Shown here piece after piece: positions 61,789 to 64,000 of a stretch of DNA of 64,000 nt (position 1 is its first letter; the number at the start of each line of letters is the position of its first letter). The DNA comes from Bacteroidetes bacterium 41-46. Lineage in GTDB: Bacteria > Bacteroidota > Bacteroidia > Bacteroidales > UBA932. The notes under the pieces were generated by a model, which made no database searches, was not told the DNA's origin, and saw only the letters and a program-made list of their open reading frames with translations. Made by a program: the position numbers and the translations under genes. The stretch covers positions 32,837-96,836 of the forward strand of contig MKTA01000008.1 of the NCBI GenBank assembly GCA_001897515.1. The letters are read 5' to 3'.

Positions 61789-62469
61789 ATGAAAAAGTTT
61801 GCCTTTTTACTAATAGCGGCAATTTTGACTCTCTCCTGCTCTGCCGGGCAGAAAAGAATAAGTAGTCAAAATACAAATTATGAGCAGTATAAAGTTGCAG
61901 CCGGTGTTTACAGAGGAACTACTCCCTGTGCAGACTGCAAGGGTATAAGAACAGAGATTGTCCTGGATGAGAGGGGTGGGTATAGCATCTCCAGAACCTA
62001 TTTAGGTAAAAGAGGAGGGCGTTTTATTGATCAAGGATCATACAGCATTGAAAAGGAGAGCGGAATCCTGACATTAATTGACAGAAGCGGGCTGTTGGAG
62101 GGAAGGTTTATTATAACTGAAGAACAGCTTGAGATGCTTGATTCCGAAGGAAAAAGTATTGAAGGAGAATTTGCCGGAATGTACATACTCAGAAAAGCTC
62201 CTGAATACGATCTCGTTGTAATGGATCCCGGGTTTGACTACTGGATGAATACAAATCCAATAAGAATAGATCACTACAGTAATGAGTATCTGCAATCTGT
62301 CAATGCAAGGTATGTTCAGGAGTGGAACAGAAGGTACATGCTGGGGGATAAGGATGTAAACAGCTACATAGAATATGAATCTTCAAAGCAATATAACAAA
62401 GACTTTAATTTCAAGCTGTTCATGTACTTCAAATACTTTGAAGAGACTACCGGAAAGAAACTGTTTTAG
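61789..62469 (+). CDS. NlpE-like lipoprotein fused to a DUF6146-like domain
   Basis: About 226 residues from the ATG at 61789; the longer frame reads through a non-signal region. The lipobox is TLSC (Cys17). Residues about 35-130 are an NlpE N-domain: GVYRGTTPCADCKGIRTEIVLDERG with the CxxC typical of that family, which in E. coli senses surface adhesion and copper stress. The C-terminal about 85 residues (YDLVVMDPGFDYWMNTNPI, YSNEYLQSVNARYVQEWNRRY, then FNFKLFMYFKYFEETTGKKL) match, from memory, the flavobacterial family DUF6146. I know of no other NlpE joined to it. Function of the C-domain is unknown. Confidence 0.8.
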   Translation: MKKFAFLLIAAILTLSCSAGQKRISSQNTNYEQYKVAAGVYRGTTPCADCKGIRTEIVLDERGGYSISRTYLGKRGGRFIDQGSYSIEKESGILTLIDRSGLLEGRFIITEEQLEMLDSEGKSIEGEFAGMYILRKAPEYDLVVMDPGFDYWMNTNPIRIDHYSNEYLQSVNARYVQEWNRRYMLGDKDVNSYIEYESSKQYNKDFNFKLFMYFKYFEETTGKKLF

Positions 62470-62495
62470 TATCTAAGGTAACTCTTCAAAACGAT

Positions 62496-63020
62496 TTAGT
62501 AGAGTATCAATCCGGCAACAGCTCCCAAAAGAATAATCAGAATCGGGCTTCTTTTTCCCCACAATACAGCAATAAAGGCCACTATAAACAGAGTCCAGCT
62601 CTTCCAGTCAATGAAGTTATCGGGGGTAACCAGAGTTATGGCCGCCGATGCGATTAATCCCGGAATTACTGGCCTTATTCCTGTAAGAGCTGCATTAAAC
62701 CATCTGTTCTTTTTGAATTGCCTGTATAAAAGGGCAATAGTTAATATTATTATGAAGGAGGGCAGGCATACGGCAATAGTTGCCACAAGGGATCCCCAAA
62801 AGTCTCCTGTAACCGTATATCCTATATAGGTTGCGCTGTTTATACCAATTGGTCCCGGTGTCATCTGAGACACTGCGATTATATCTGTGAAAGCAGGCGC
62901 ATCAATCCATCCTCTGGATACGACTACCTCATTCTGAATCAGGGATATCATGGCATATCCGCCACCAAATGTAAAGAGGCCGATTTTAAAGAATGTTATA
63001 AAGAGCTCAAGATATATCAT
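62496..63020 (-). CDS. Chromate transporter (CHR) half-size subunit, second gene
   Basis: About 174 residues from the ATG at 63020, which overlaps the upstream stop (ATGA). The CHR motif FTFGGGYAMISLIQNEVV is followed by SQMTPGPIGINSATYIGYTVTG and several membrane segments. Short-chain CHR proteins work as pairs with opposite membrane topology; the partner is the next gene upstream. Chromate export is the known activity of some members, but many have unknown anions as substrates. Confidence 0.93.
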   Translation of the reverse strand: MIYLELFITFFKIGLFTFGGGYAMISLIQNEVVVSRGWIDAPAFTDIIAVSQMTPGPIGINSATYIGYTVTGDFWGSLVATIAVCLPSFIIILTIALLYRQFKKNRWFNAALTGIRPVIPGLIASAAITLVTPDNFIDWKSWTLFIVAFIAVLWGKRSPILIILLGAVAGLILY

Positions 63021-63556
63021 CTCTTTAGATTGTAGTAATAGTGAAATATGCCTAGTAATGCACCGGCAATAATAATCCATACCGGAGAGCTCTTCAGTAA
63101 AACAATAAGGGCTACCGAAACTATTGGGATAAACGAGGTATATCTGTTTAGTTTAAGTCCTTTTGCCATAGAAATGACTGGAACCGCAATCAGTGCTACA
63201 ACCACTGGTCTCATCCCTTTAAACATCCGCTCAATGGTTTCATTCTCCTTAAATCCTGCAAAAAACGCAGCTATTGCAAGGATTATCAGAAATGAGGGTA
63301 GGGCTATTCCCGTTGCTGCGACTATACTCCCTTTGAACCCTTTTATCTTCTGCCCGATGAAAATTGATATATTCATTGCCAGTATGCCTGGCGCAGACTG
63401 AGAGATTGCAAGCATATCAAGAAACTCATCTCTCTCAAGCCATCTGCGTTTCTCAACAACCTCCCTTTCAATAAGCGGGATCATCACATATCCGCCGCCT
63501 ATTGTAAAGGCTCCAATTTTTGAGAAGGTTGTGAATAGCTCCAGATACTCTTTCAT
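63017..63556 (-). CDS. Chromate transporter (CHR) half-size subunit, first gene
   Basis: A 179-residue membrane protein with FTIGGGYVMIPLIEREVVEKR and SQSAPGILAMNISIFIGQKIKG, the CHR signature blocks. It pairs with the downstream homologue (ATGA overlap). A minus-strand -7 box TACTTTTG (63562-63569) lies 5 bases upstream of the start, so the transcript may be nearly leaderless. The tandem arrangement is the usual short-chain CHR layout. Confidence 0.93.
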   Translation of the reverse strand: MKEYLELFTTFSKIGAFTIGGGYVMIPLIEREVVEKRRWLERDEFLDMLAISQSAPGILAMNISIFIGQKIKGFKGSIVAATGIALPSFLIILAIAAFFAGFKENETIERMFKGMRPVVVALIAVPVISMAKGLKLNRYTSFIPIVSVALIVLLKSSPVWIIIAGALLGIFHYYYNLKR

Positions 63557-63584
63557 TGGTGCAAAAGTAACTAAAAGAAGTTAC

Positions 63585-63691
63585 TCCTCAGAGGAAAAGT
63601 GTCAAGTATCTGACAGTTAGAGATATAATGATAGTTTTGTTTTTTGTGTAAATTGCACTATATCAATTATTTGACACTTTTACTCTGAGGA
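63585..63691. repeat. 107-base element bounded by a 21-base inverted repeat
   Basis: TCCTCAGAGGAAAAGTGTCAA (63585-63605) is matched by its reverse complement at 63671-63691 with one mismatch. Each arm begins with the near-palindrome CCTCAGAGG. The middle is AT-rich and has no gene. It lies between the CHR promoter and the rRNA promoter. It could be an operator pair, a miniature element or a cruciform. Confidence 0.6.
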
Positions 63692-63740
63692 ACCGGTCTG
63701 GCGTGTTGAAAAAAAACAAATAAAAAATATCAGGAATAAT

Positions 63741-63771
63741 TTTGTTGAAAAAAAAAAGAAACATATCTTTG
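63741..63771 (+). promoter_or_regulatory. Promoter of the rRNA operon
   Basis: TTTG (63741-63744) and TATCTTTG (63764-63771) are 19 bases apart, a full match to the Bacteroidota consensus. The -7 box runs into CAGCCCG. A-tracts upstream (63713-63726) may act as an UP-like element. Confidence 0.9.
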
Positions 63772-63930
63772 CAGCCCGTTTCAGAAAATGAGACGCTGAC
63801 AAGAAAGTTCTTTGATAGCATAGGTTTATAAAGAGTAACAAGGTAGAGGTTTTATAATAAACTTCGTCAAGACCTAAAATAATTTTTCGGTTTAAACTAG
63901 TTAGGACAAGCTAAACATTTAAAAAATTTT
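63772..63930 (+). promoter_or_regulatory. rRNA leader with boxA-like motif
   Basis: The leader between the promoter and the 16S start carries GTTCTTTGA (63807-63815), close to the boxA antitermination sequence that loads Nus factors. It continues through an AT-rich stretch likely to form the 5' half of the 16S processing stem. Confidence 0.6.
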
Positions 63931-64000
63931 TACAATGAAGAGTTTGATCCTGGCTCAGGATGAACGCTAGCGGCAGGCTTAACACATGCAAGTCGAGGGG
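63931..64000 (+). rRNA. 16S ribosomal RNA, 5' end only
   Basis: The start TACAATGAAGAGTTTGATCC and the following TGGCTCAGGATGAACGCTAG are the conserved 16S 5' end in its Bacteroidales form; the gene runs off the right edge after about 70 bases. Too short to place the genus. Confidence 0.97.

Overview
The window comes from an anaerobic member of the Bacteroidota, most likely order Bacteroidales. Evidence: promoters of the form TTTG-N19/20-TAnnTTTG, Ala/Glu-tailed ribosomal protein S16, SusC/SusD and NigD-type proteins, a BlaI/M56 pair with TonB-plug-like repeats, pyruvate:ferredoxin oxidoreductase, a tungsten-type aldehyde ferredoxin oxidoreductase, and a 16S rRNA 5' end with the Bacteroidales start. 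Only 70 bases of 16S are visible, so genus is not called. Gene order is that of a normal chromosome; I saw no phage, insertion sequence or CRISPR array. Layout: 1-2230 (- strand) rpsP-rimM-outer membrane protein-lipoprotein. 2318-12787 is the most unusual block. A W/Mo aldehyde oxidoreductase leads an operon with a VanX-like dipeptidase and a PHP phosphoesterase. It diverges from a ThiF/ThiS-type sulfur-transfer pair. After DAHP synthase/chorismate mutase come three same-strand genes: a lipoprotein with two sulfite-oxidase-fold-like repeats, a ModE DNA-binding domain fused through one membrane or lipoprotein segment to a WtpA tungstate-binding domain, and a TonB-dependent receptor. Together with moeA (38722-39915) this looks like a tungsten/molybdenum acquisition, sensing and use locus, and it is my main candidate for an undescribed system. 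12790-16947 holds a nitroreductase, a HAD phosphatase, a POT peptide transporter and a DUF4831 protein. 16994-24498 holds pepD, rpsF-rpsR-rplI, an OmpA-type porin, the BlaI/M56 module with a visible operator array, and glyA. 24478-30152 (- strand) is guaB, two SurA-like chaperones and an OstA-like protein, an envelope-biogenesis operon. 30221-37999 holds a gluzincin lipoprotein, a radical SAM protein, a YhcH-type protein and a three-gene wall-salvage cluster (GHL10 hydrolase, NlpC/P60 peptidase, exported dipeptide epimerase). 38063-42677 holds a YgjP-type peptidase, moeA, rpsO and pnp; pnp has a structured leader. 42968-47580 is a SusC/SusD pair. 47701-52876 is histidine catabolism (hutH, hutI, an MBL-fold protein, ftcD) without hutU. 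53184-64000 holds PFOR behind a candidate structured leader RNA, fabD, tRNA-Arg, a NigD-like lipoprotein, an OadA/PycB-like carboxyltransferase lacking the biotinyl lysine, tRNA-His, an SGNH hydrolase, an NlpE-DUF6146 fusion, a chromate transporter pair, and the promoter, leader and start of an rRNA operon. All family assignments are from reading the sequence; no database search was run.
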